Source of the DNA: a virus
IMG/VR virus record: IMGVR_UViG_3300040787_000029
Coordinates: 1 to 25,678 of that record
Reading direction: 5' to 3' (one strand)
Length of the DNA: 25,678 nucleotides
The position numbers were made by a program, and so were the translations under genes. Under the pieces are notes generated by a model that searched no databases, had not been told where the DNA came from, and was given only the letters and a program-made list of their open reading frames with translations. The stretch's first letter is position 1; the number at the start of each line of letters is the position of its first letter. Of the stretch, positions 7,029 to 14,585 are shown in pieces.

Positions 7029-7498
7029 GTCTAACCTATTGCATCGACACGAGCGCTCTTATTGCGGCCTGGCAGGAGCGGTACCCGCCTGAGAACTTTC
7101 CCCGCCTCTGGGAGCGCTTCGACGAGTTGATCGAGAAGGGCCGCCTTGTCGCCCCGGTCGAGGTACATCGCGAAACAGCGAAGCGGTCGGACGAGCTGCA
7201 TGGCTGGCTGAAGGCGAGACCCGGCATGTTTCGAGAGCTGGATGAGAAGATCCAGATCGAGGCCGCCAATGTTCTTCAAGCTCACCCGCGGCTGGTCGGC
7301 GAGCGAAAGCTACGTACATCTGCCGATCCGTTCGTCATCGCCCTCGCGCGCGTTGAAACGCTGCAGATTGTTACCGAAGAGAAGTTCACCAACTCGGCAA
7401 ACCGGCCGAACATCCCAGACGTCTGCAAAGCGCTGAACATGCCGCGGTGCTTCGACCTTCTGAAGCTGATTCAGGCCGAGCGCTGGGTGCTCGGCTGA
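7025..7498 (+). CDS. DUF4411 PIN-domain protein (putative toxin ribonuclease)
   Basis: This 157-residue protein has a PIN-like arrangement of acidic residues: D8 in YCIDTSALIAAW, E near 45 in APVEVHRET, D near 101 in TSADPFVIALA, and acidic residues in VTEEKFTN. It matches DUF4411 from memory. PIN domains are metal-dependent ribonucleases, often toxins. It starts at GTG and overlaps the end of the XRE-ImmA gene (GTGA), the coupling typical of toxin-antitoxin pairs. The antitoxin role of the partner is inferred from this pairing. About 530 bases without a clear gene follow, so the two genes form a self-contained unit. Confidence 0.75.
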   Translation: MSLTYCIDTSALIAAWQERYPPENFPRLWERFDELIEKGRLVAPVEVHRETAKRSDELHGWLKARPGMFRELDEKIQIEAANVLQAHPRLVGERKLRTSADPFVIALARVETLQIVTEEKFTNSANRPNIPDVCKALNMPRCFDLLKLIQAERWVLG

Positions 7499-8033
7499 AG
7501 GACAATCTCGCTACCGCGGTGTGGCTCACTGCCTCATCCTTCCGCAGAACACAGCGTTGTGGCATCCAGAGGGCTAAAGGGCCAAGTCCGCCGCAGCTTG
7601 ATCCGCTGCGGTCGCGGTCCGTCCGAGAGTTGCCCGAGCCCAAGAGCAATTCGGAGCTGCTGCGAGTTAGGGTCCCCAAACGGCATCATAAGGGCGCCTA
7701 TGCGCGAACGAGGCGTGAGCTGGAGTTTGATATCGCCGGACTGAGGACACACACATCGGCCGTCGGTATCTCCGATCTCGATGCCCCGAACGCGGCCCTT
7801 GCGGCGGGTGAGCAGCGACAGCGCCATCGCGCAGATGAACGCCGGTCAGCGGTTGAGCTGCCGCTGGCGCGACATCGGCCTGGACGGTCGGAACGTCGGC
7901 CAGCCCGTAAACGGGTGTTACTTACGCCGCCCGAGCGGTAGTTTGACAGTGTGCCCGCTCGGCATCGCTCTCGCGAAGCGTCGAGTCGTATTCACGGCAA
8001 CCACTCAGTTCGGCAGTCCCGGGAAGGAATCTC
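7499..8033. other. Non-coding or decayed spacer
   Basis: No frame in this 535-base stretch has both a plausible start and a recognisable domain. The longest minus-strand frame (7534-7827) lacks a ribosome site. Near the right end are a short inverted repeat CCCGTAAACGGG (about 7905-7916) and a consensus-like TTGACA at 7943-7948 without a good -10. It probably holds the mcrB promoter and the remains of an older insertion. Confidence 0.4.
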
Positions 8034-9791
8034 ATGGCACGGCTCTCGAATTATCCCGAAGCAACGTTTATCGCCCTTGAACACATCAAGGGTACAGCGC
8101 TGGTTCGGTTCGACAGCCTTTTCAATCCGGAGCGGTCCCTCTGGACTCAGCAAAACTTGAAGCGCTTCCATGCACTCTTTGTTGAGCGTTTTGACTTGGG
8201 GACAGGAAAGTTCTTTGAGAAGTGGCGCAAGCAACTCGAGGACGCGAATGACGACATCTTCCAACTTGCGGCTGAAGTTCTTTACGTTCAGCAGTTCTTC
8301 ACAAGTTTAACAGGCCCCGACAAGAAGTTAGAGAACGTGCGCACGGTGCTGGGATGGTGCGCCCACCCAACGACGATCCCGGATTGGGCCGTCAATGGAA
8401 TCCAGACCGGCCTTGCCGGTGACCAGAGCTTCAATCAGCACCGGCCGTATCACATAGCTTGGCTTATCGAGTACCTGCTTCATTGGCACGGCTTCGATGC
8501 CCAGCGGCGCGATGAGCTTCTTTCAAATCCATCGATGTTTGCAGACGACGTCCGCTCCTTCGAGTCCACGCATGGGGCGCATCAGCCAATGCGGGAGGCA
8601 TGGCTCTATATGATTTTCCCGGATCACTTTGAAAGCATCTCCTCCCGGAAGGACAAGCGGGCTATTCGGGAGGCGTTCTCCGACCTCCTTCAGCATGGTC
8701 CTACGTCAGACATCGACGCTGATCTCCTAGACATACGGGGGAGGCTAACCACCGATGCCGGCGATGGCTTCCACTTTTACCGATCGCCAATCATCGAGCG
8801 ATGGCGATCGACTAAAAAGCGCACGCCACGAGAAGATCGGGCATCCGACATCTCGCCTGTTTCAATAGAGCATCGGTCGGGCGATGACCGCTCCGCCGAT
8901 CTCGACGATATCGCTGAGGCCCTCTTTTTAGAGCCACTAGGCATGCTCGGGCAGTGGGCGGATATGCTTCTTGAGGATCGTCAAGCGATCTTTCAGGGCC
9001 CGCCAGGTACTGGAAAAACCTACATCGCTCGCAAGTTGGCGTGGGCCTTGTCAGGCCACGACAGTCGCGTCGAGGTCGTGCAGTTCCACCCCTCCTACGC
9101 CTACGAGGACTTCGTGGAGGGCTACCGGCCGACCCCTTCGGGGGGCTTCGCGCTGAAGCCGGGGCCACTAAAGCGGCTTGCGAAACGCGCCCAAGCCGAT
9201 GACCAACATCACTATGTGCTGCTGATCGACGAGATCAATCGTGGTAACATCGCCAAAATATTCGGTGAGATGTACTTTCTGCTGGAATACCGCAATGAAG
9301 CTATCACGCTGCAGTATTCAGAGGAGAGCTTTTCGCTTCCTCCGAACCTCCTCATCTTGGGCACGATGAATACGGCGGACCGATCGATCGCGTTGCTCGA
9401 CATGGCGATCAGGCGACGCTTCCGCATCATCGATCTTTTTGTGGAGAAGCCTCCCCTGAGAGGGCTGCTGCGGCGGTTCCTAACCGCTAAGGCACCTGAC
9501 ATGATCTTTCTGGCCGACATGCTGGATGAGGTAAATCGGCGCCTCGCGGACCCACACGTCTCTGTCGGTCCGAGCCACTTTCTACTGAGGGACATGGGAG
9601 GTCTGAGCGAGGAGAAGGCCGAGCGCATCTGGACGCACTCCGTGGTTCCTGCTCTTTCGGACCGGTTCTTCGACCGGCCGCAAGACCTGAAGGCGTTCGA
9701 GTACAGAAGCCTGCGCAACCGCACGATGGATGACAAGGTCCAGGCCGCAAGCAACGAAGACGAGCCCGCGGATGCGTCGGATACCGCTTGA
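8034..9791 (+). CDS. mcrB: McrB-like AAA+ GTPase of a type IV restriction system
   Basis: This 585-residue protein has a variable N-terminal region (1-290), presumably the modified-DNA-recognition part, followed by the McrB motor. Walker A is GPPGTGKTY (322-329), FHPSYAYEDFVEGYRP lies at 351-366, the Walker B/McrB signature IDEINRGN at 398-405, and MNTADRSIALLDMAIRRRF at 445-463. McrB binds modified cytosine in foreign DNA and hydrolyses GTP to drive translocation, while McrC supplies cleavage. GGGAAGGA precedes the ATG. The N-terminal domain does not look like the DUF3578 of E. coli McrB, so the target modification cannot be predicted. The mcrC gene overlaps the 3-prime end. Confidence 0.9.
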   Translation: MARLSNYPEATFIALEHIKGTALVRFDSLFNPERSLWTQQNLKRFHALFVERFDLGTGKFFEKWRKQLEDANDDIFQLAAEVLYVQQFFTSLTGPDKKLENVRTVLGWCAHPTTIPDWAVNGIQTGLAGDQSFNQHRPYHIAWLIEYLLHWHGFDAQRRDELLSNPSMFADDVRSFESTHGAHQPMREAWLYMIFPDHFESISSRKDKRAIREAFSDLLQHGPTSDIDADLLDIRGRLTTDAGDGFHFYRSPIIERWRSTKKRTPREDRASDISPVSIEHRSGDDRSADLDDIAEALFLEPLGMLGQWADMLLEDRQAIFQGPPGTGKTYIARKLAWALSGHDSRVEVVQFHPSYAYEDFVEGYRPTPSGGFALKPGPLKRLAKRAQADDQHHYVLLIDEINRGNIAKIFGEMYFLLEYRNEAITLQYSEESFSLPPNLLILGTMNTADRSIALLDMAIRRRFRIIDLFVEKPPLRGLLRRFLTAKAPDMIFLADMLDEVNRRLADPHVSVGPSHFLLRDMGGLSEEKAERIWTHSVVPALSDRFFDRPQDLKAFEYRSLRNRTMDDKVQAASNEDEPADASDTA

Positions 9792-10977
9792 GGAGTTCCG
9801 GCGATCGGAACCCGTAGCCCTTTCGGCGGACGAGCGGCAAGTACTTGCCCGACTCTATCCGGGGATGCGGATCGAGACGTCGCCGGTCCGAGAGAGCGAA
9901 TTTCATCTGACTCCCGATCAGCATGTGGGAATGGTCTGCCTTAGCGATCTCACCCTCGAAATCCGGCCAAAGTTCCCGACTACTTCGGTGCTGTTCCTCA
10001 TCGCCTATGCCTGCGAGGCGATCAGTTGGTCGGAGGACATTGGGGAGTACGGGCATGATGCTGAACTCTCCGACATCATCGCTGTCGTCTTTGCGCGTTT
10101 GGTTGAGCGCACCACTAGACGAGGGCTGTTGGCCGGCTACTTGACTGCGGAGGAGGCCGTCTCCACGCCAAGGGGCCGAATCCTCTTTGACGAGCAGATT
10201 CGTCGTCGGATGGGGTATTCTTTCCCCGTCGAAGTGCGGCACGACGAGTACACCACGGACATTCTGGAGAACCGATTGCTTCTTGCCGGCCTTGCGGCGC
10301 TTGGAAGCTTGCCACTGAGATCAGAGCACGCTCGCCAGGAACTTTCTCGGGCCGAGCGTCTGTTCGGCAACGTCTCGGCAGTTCGATATGAGCGGGGCAG
10401 AGTTCCTGACGTGCTCATCACTCGGGTCAATGGCCACTATCGTGGAGCCATCTCGCTAGCAAAGCTAATCATCGAGGGGGTGTCTATCGATCTAAGGGAC
10501 GGGCCGTCCTGCGGATCCTCGTTCCTCGTCGACATGAACGTGGTGTTCGAGCGATTCCTGCGACGCAGTCTAAGGTCTGCCCTGGACTTGGATGAAGCGA
10601 GCTTTCCTGATCGGCCGCCGCGGCTCCAGCTCGACGTTGGTGGCCGGGTCTCCTTAGCGCCGGACCTCTGCGTGGTGCGTGACTCGAGAGTAACCTGGAT
10701 CGGGGACGCAAAGTACAAGCGGCTCCCGCCCAGCGCGTACCAGAACGCGGACCTGTACCAGTTGCTGGCGTATGCGATTGCAACAGGTCTGCCTAACGGC
10801 ACACTCATATACGCCGCGGATGCGGGTGTGAACGCAGGGAATTACATCGTTCGCAATGCCGGCAAGGTCCTACGTGCGATCTCCATCGATCTTGCCGCAC
10901 CGCCCGCTGCAATCCGGCGCCGTGTTGAGGATATTGGAGACCAGATCCGAGCGTCTTTTGGTGGACGCGAAAGCTAG
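9772..10977 (+). CDS. mcrC: McrC-like nuclease subunit
   Basis: The 401-residue protein carries a McrC N-terminal beta-rich domain (1-240, including VCLSDLTLEIRPKFPT) and a C-terminal PD-(D/E)XK nuclease. The nuclease shows DMNVVFERFL (254-263), PDL (297-299) and WIGDAKYK with D312 and K314 intact. McrC activates the McrB GTPase and cuts DNA. I start at ATG 9772, which overlaps mcrB by 20 bases. An in-frame ATG at 9730 would add 14 residues without clear similarity. Both subunits look complete, so the system is probably functional. It lies next to the tRNA-derived att site. Confidence 0.9.
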   Translation: MRRIPLEEFRRSEPVALSADERQVLARLYPGMRIETSPVRESEFHLTPDQHVGMVCLSDLTLEIRPKFPTTSVLFLIAYACEAISWSEDIGEYGHDAELSDIIAVVFARLVERTTRRGLLAGYLTAEEAVSTPRGRILFDEQIRRRMGYSFPVEVRHDEYTTDILENRLLLAGLAALGSLPLRSEHARQELSRAERLFGNVSAVRYERGRVPDVLITRVNGHYRGAISLAKLIIEGVSIDLRDGPSCGSSFLVDMNVVFERFLRRSLRSALDLDEASFPDRPPRLQLDVGGRVSLAPDLCVVRDSRVTWIGDAKYKRLPPSAYQNADLYQLLAYAIATGLPNGTLIYAADAGVNAGNYIVRNAGKVLRAISIDLAAPPAAIRRRVEDIGDQIRASFGGRES

Positions 10978-11082
10978 GACTAAGGTTCGTTCTCCAATGG
11001 CTCGCTCTGCGCGAGAAGCCAAAGCCCGCCTGCCAACAGATGGCGCACTTCTCGCCCGCCAGCTCCCGGCTTCCTCAGGGAC

Positions 11083-11102
11083 GGGGCAACACAGGGGCAA
11101 CA
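11083..11102. repeat. Paired GGGGCAACA direct repeat, left of att core
   Basis: GGGGCAACA occurs at 11083-11091 and again at 11094-11102, a period of 11 bases or about one helical turn. It lies about 140 bases left of the tRNA fragment. Phased short repeats at this distance from a core are typical of integrase arm-type sites. No other feature is evident between 10978 and 11239. Confidence 0.35.
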
Positions 11103-11239
11103 GGCGTACGCCGGTTTGTTCATGTTCTGTGCAAGCAAGTGCAGTTGGATGCGGCTGAACCGAGCGAGGGAGGGAAAAGATATCAAAGGCATACAGCCTA
11201 AGAGATTGTTTTCCAACAGAACTGCAATCATGGCGCCAC

Positions 11240-11288
11240 CAGGCTCATAACCTGAAGGTCGTAGGTTCAAATCCTACCCCCGCAACCA
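11240..11288 (+). other. 3-prime fragment of initiator-type tRNA-Met gene (att site)
   Basis: The anticodon arm is complete: CAGG, then loop CTCATAA with anticodon CAT at 11246-11248, then CCTG. Variable loop AAGGTC follows, then the T arm GTAGG-TTCAAAT-CCTAC (11261-11277). The acceptor 3-prime strand CCCCGC-A, discriminator A and encoded CCA end at 11288. The A in the position opposite base 1 and the overall sequence fit initiator tRNA. No D arm or 5-prime acceptor strand lies upstream, so this is not a functional tRNA gene. A 3-prime tRNA copy of about 49 bases is the classical scar of tyrosine-recombinase integration. Confidence 0.85.
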
Positions 11289-11304
11289 ACTTCTTGCGCG
11301 TTAT

Positions 11305-11345
11305 CAAACGCTTAAGCGCCGCCCTCCGGGGCGGCGTTTGCGTTT
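11305..11345 (+). terminator. GC-rich hairpin terminator after the tRNA fragment
   Basis: CGCCGCCC (11317-11324) pairs with GGGCGGCG (11329-11336) around a TCCG loop and is followed by TTTGCGTTT. Outer arms CAAACGC (11305) and GCGTTTG (11334) offer an alternative fold. It lies 17-29 bases after the CCA and is probably the original terminator of the tRNA gene, which would make it chromosomal sequence or a copy of it. Confidence 0.55.
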
Positions 11346-11374
11346 CCACCGCCCGTGGAAGCACTGTGGAAGCA
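11344..11374. repeat. GTGGAAGCA direct and inverted repeats, right of att core
   Basis: GTGGAAGCA occurs at 11355-11363 and 11366-11374 with an 11-base period. An inverted TTCCAC at 11344-11349 forms a palindrome with the first copy. The spacing equals that of the repeats left of the core. These may be integrase arm-type sites of a second element to the right. Confidence 0.35.
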
Positions 11375-11645
11375 AGAGGGGCCGAAACCCTTCATATTGC
11401 TGCGAAAACCGGGACCGGCCCCTGCTGCCGCGCTTCACTTGTGCGGCCTCAATCCACCGAAGCCGCGGTTCTCGGGCCTGAGCTAACATCGGCTCGGATT
11501 TTGCGGCGCAGGCTCCGCCGGTAGACGTTCATCGCAGGTGGGCGCGGCCAAAAACGAAGGGGATTTGGCACGGGGCCTTTTGACCTGTGGATGACTCGAA
11601 TCCCAGCGAAGTGTGCGATCCGCACGCATCCTGAGCAATTTGGCT
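11375..11645. other. Intergenic region without recognised gene
   Basis: I see no supported gene here. Short frames on both strands lack ribosome sites and domains. The stretch lies beyond the 3-prime end of the nuclease gene and before the att-flanking repeats. It may hold the end of an element or remnant chromosomal sequence. Confidence 0.4.
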
Positions 11646-14585
11646 TCAAAAAGGAAAGCGATCTATGCGATCAAGGAAAGCGCTTTGAGCGTCGGCAACT
11701 CCCTCCGTAGCATAGAAGTTCATTGGTTGCGGTGTGTCAAAAATAAGAAGACCCTTAACCTCTGGCAGGACATTTAGTCTCAATTGCTTCTGCAGGGCCT
11801 GCCGGTTTGCACGTAGGTACTCAACGCGCCGCAAGTGTCTTAATAGTTTGTCGGGCCGCTCGCGCCCTTTGCTATCTACCAACGTGCGGCCCCGATACTC
11901 AGAAAGGCGCGAAGCAACTTCAGGCTCTGTTCGGCACAGCCTAAGGTTCTTCGCTTCTATCACCCAGACGACGGAATGGTCGGCCTTGATGGCTAGCACA
12001 TCGACGTCACCCAGTTCCGCTTCAACCTTCTGGTTCAACACGGCCGAGAGCTTGCAACGCGGTGTCGCAGATAGCCCCAGTTCGTTGAGCCGTGCAGCAA
12101 CCCTTTCCTCGAATTCCTCTCCGGAAGCCTTGCCCCGCTCGCCAGCGAACCGCCGCGCTGCGTCCGATTGCCAGAAGGCGTTGTTCAGGTGCCCAGTCCC
12201 AAGGCCCGAAATCGCGTACATCATCGCGTCCATCACAAGTGCCGGCGCCACGAGAAGCAGGGGATCCTCCGCGTTCTCTACCATCAGCAAAGGCCGACTG
12301 ATCAGAGAGTGGTTGCGGTCGAACCGGCACAAGTCCCGCTCCGCCTCGGGAAGACCGGCGTACCAGTTGGCGCGTTTCTGCAGCGTCAAGCGATCGAGGA
12401 GGGGACGCACATTCAGGCCCGCGTAGTCGCGACAGTCATGCAGCAGCTGTTCTATAGTGGAGAGCCGCTCGAAAAACACATCTTCGCCGCGATCCTCAGC
12501 AATCCGGCCGAGCAAATAAGGGAAGTTCACGTAGGCCTCGGCCGCGATCTGGTACTCAGCTTCAATCGCGGCGCGAAGCCCTTCTTCCCACGCCTGAGCT
12601 GGATGATCATCCTTCGCATTCATGCGGTCGGAGACATACGCGGCCGCTGCCTCGTCAAGAGACTTGGCATTGGTCCACACGGCACTCGGCTCCAGGAGCT
12701 TCTGAACCGTGCCTCGCTCGCTCATCAGGTCTCCCGTAGGACTGATTTTAAGGCGCGGCTCGATCATTCTCGAGCGGATAACGGGAAAAAGCTGACCGTT
12801 TCCGATCAACAGCATGGCTGAAGCATACATTTCGTCCAGGTCAGCTTCCCCGGGCACCCGCCCGCCGTCAGGGTTTGCCTCGCACGCCGCGATCTCGGCC
12901 AGCGCTTTTGTCATGCGCTGGACGGCATTGACCTCATTTTGCCTTTCAAATGCCCTACGGTCGGCCTCCGCACCGTCGATCGCCCTCAAGGCACGAATGC
13001 TGGTCCGCCAGGTCGACTGCTCATGCCGCGCAGACTGATATGCGCGCACCAGCGCCCTCGTCAGGTGTTGTCTGCCGAAATCGCGGATCGTCTCGATCAA
13101 TGAAGCGAGCAAGCTTTCCCGATAGGCCGCCAAGAACTGCTTGCACTCATCCTCGCCTGTGATCTCTAGACCCATCGCTCGATCGCGAAAGGTCCACACA
13201 GACCCCAACTTGGCGAGCGCGAGGGCAGAAAAGGAGACGGGGGTGAAACTCTCGACCAAGCCCCGTCCGGCTAGCCTGTCGAGCGGAGTGATCGCTTCTC
13301 GCGCGTGCATCCACCGCCAGTCCTGGGAAGGGATGATCTCCTCTACGCTTTCGCGAAGTGCCTCGCGCCCCGGACTTTGATCGCCCGCTAAGCCGTCGAG
13401 GACAGCCGCGGCAAGGAGCACCTCTGCTGAATTCTCCGCCGAGCGTAGGAACGGTAGCCACGCCTCGGTGATCTTAACGGCCACCACGCCTTCCTGCGGT
13501 TTCTCTATTTCGACCACCTCCGTTCCGGGCGGGTCGATGGGCATGGTGGCTTGATCGATAGGTTTGCCCAGGAGGTCGTCAGGCGGTTCTAGAAAAATCC
13601 TGGCCGGATGCGCCGGGAACGCACCAGGAAACCGGTCGATGACTCCGGGTCCTACGGCCGCGAGCCATTCCATAACACCGTTCCATGCGCGGTATCTTAT
13701 CTCTGAGTTGCCCTTTGCGGAGCGGTGCGTTTCGATCCACCACGTACGATCTTGGTAAGCGAATGCTCCGAGCAGGCGGCCGTCCTCAAGATCGCGCACG
13801 CTTGCGAAGACAGGCTTGAGCGCATCCTTTCCCCAGTCCATCCTTTGGACGCGCTTAAAGGAACCATCTGGCGTTGGCAGCGCGCGATAGTCCCGGCGCA
13901 CGGTCCCTTCGCGCCGTGGTTCTCGTAGTGCGTCAGTTGGAAGGCTCATGAAGGCCGGGGGTACCATTTCGGGCATATCGTCCGGGACAATGCTTCCCCC
14001 GGTTGTTCGCCAGAAGCCGAACATGTTGATCAGCCCGTTAGGGTTCAGGAAGTCGTATCCATCCGCGAGCAGTCTGTCTTCTATCTGCGTCATGCGCTGG
14101 ATGTCTCGGAATTTTCCGTTTTCACAAGCACCCAAAATGGCTGTGTCGGCGAAGCTCATTATTATCAGTTGCCAATGCGGTGGCGGCGCCCTGTCGTCTA
14201 TGGTGGGATGAACGATTTGTGGTGGACCCCATCCCGATGTCAGAAGAACGGTCGTGCTTCGCGTAACAAACTGACGGGACGCCAGGAACTCCCAAAAACG
14301 CGAGACGTCCTGTTTTATTTTTTCATTAACACTGCCAGTAATGTGGCGCGTGCTCATATAGCCCTCCGCGGGGAAGCCGCTGAAGGCGCACGGGAGTTGA
14401 ATCACATGGAGAAAGCGCCCCCTGTCGTATTCGCAAACGGAAGCTCTCAGGAAGTCTTGATCGGGCGGCGAGAGATTGATGTGACTGGCGGGCCAGAATG
14501 CCGTTGCTTCAGCGTAACGTTCCTGTGCCTCGAGCAGTCTGACATGAAATAGGTCCCCGAGGCCGCCCTGCAGGGCGGCATTCAC
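11646..14585 (-). CDS. Large protein with C-terminal PD-(D/E)XK nuclease (3-prime part of split gene)
   Basis: This 979-residue ORF starts at GTG. The last 160 residues form a nuclease-like domain: GEEFEERVAARLNELG (about 821), then LGDVDVLAIKAD with D860/D862, and VVWVIEAKN with E877 and K879, the PD-(D/E)XK catalytic set. The preceding 800 residues are long, helix-rich and unrecognised. Bases just upstream, read in this frame, encode AVRAVIV running straight into NAALQGGLGDLF. The natural protein therefore probably includes the 259-residue ORF upstream, joined by a one-base change in a C run (minus strand) at 14606-14609. Nuclease activity suggests a defence role, which is inferred. Whether this half is still translated through the GTGA overlap is open. 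Confidence 0.72.
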   Translation of the reverse strand: MNAALQGGLGDLFHVRLLEAQERYAEATAFWPASHINLSPPDQDFLRASVCEYDRGRFLHVIQLPCAFSGFPAEGYMSTRHITGSVNEKIKQDVSRFWEFLASRQFVTRSTTVLLTSGWGPPQIVHPTIDDRAPPPHWQLIIMSFADTAILGACENGKFRDIQRMTQIEDRLLADGYDFLNPNGLINMFGFWRTTGGSIVPDDMPEMVPPAFMSLPTDALREPRREGTVRRDYRALPTPDGSFKRVQRMDWGKDALKPVFASVRDLEDGRLLGAFAYQDRTWWIETHRSAKGNSEIRYRAWNGVMEWLAAVGPGVIDRFPGAFPAHPARIFLEPPDDLLGKPIDQATMPIDPPGTEVVEIEKPQEGVVAVKITEAWLPFLRSAENSAEVLLAAAVLDGLAGDQSPGREALRESVEEIIPSQDWRWMHAREAITPLDRLAGRGLVESFTPVSFSALALAKLGSVWTFRDRAMGLEITGEDECKQFLAAYRESLLASLIETIRDFGRQHLTRALVRAYQSARHEQSTWRTSIRALRAIDGAEADRRAFERQNEVNAVQRMTKALAEIAACEANPDGGRVPGEADLDEMYASAMLLIGNGQLFPVIRSRMIEPRLKISPTGDLMSERGTVQKLLEPSAVWTNAKSLDEAAAAYVSDRMNAKDDHPAQAWEEGLRAAIEAEYQIAAEAYVNFPYLLGRIAEDRGEDVFFERLSTIEQLLHDCRDYAGLNVRPLLDRLTLQKRANWYAGLPEAERDLCRFDRNHSLISRPLLMVENAEDPLLLVAPALVMDAMMYAISGLGTGHLNNAFWQSDAARRFAGERGKASGEEFEERVAARLNELGLSATPRCKLSAVLNQKVEAELGDVDVLAIKADHSVVWVIEAKNLRLCRTEPEVASRLSEYRGRTLVDSKGRERPDKLLRHLRRVEYLRANRQALQKQLRLNVLPEVKGLLIFDTPQPMNFYATEGVADAQSAFLDRIDRFPF

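Larger units (their letters stand above)
1..11288. mobile_element. Putative integrative element or prophage end (left part outside window)
   Basis: The interval holds a replication-type operon, an excisionase-like gene, a tyrosine integrase, and XRE/ImmA-PIN and McrBC cargo. It ends at a 3-prime fragment of a tRNA-Met gene. Integration into tRNA genes normally rebuilds the whole tRNA at one end and leaves a displaced 3-prime copy at the other. By that rule the fragment marks the right end of an element lying to its left, and the intact tRNA should lie left of the window. The boundary is inferred from gene content and the tRNA fragment. No second att copy is visible here, so the McrBC region could also belong to an older insertion. 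Confidence 0.42.

Noticed and set aside
7534-7827. A 97-residue minus-strand frame in the 7499-8033 gap
   Set aside because: There is no ribosome-binding site, no recognised domain and no operon context, so it is probably chance in GC-rich DNA.
11221-11288. A complete tRNA-Met gene
   Set aside because: There is no D arm or 5-prime acceptor strand upstream, so only the 3-prime part is present.
11082-11374. CRISPR array
   Set aside because: The repeats are 9 bases with 2-base gaps and occur only twice on each side. There is no repeat-spacer pattern anywhere in the window.
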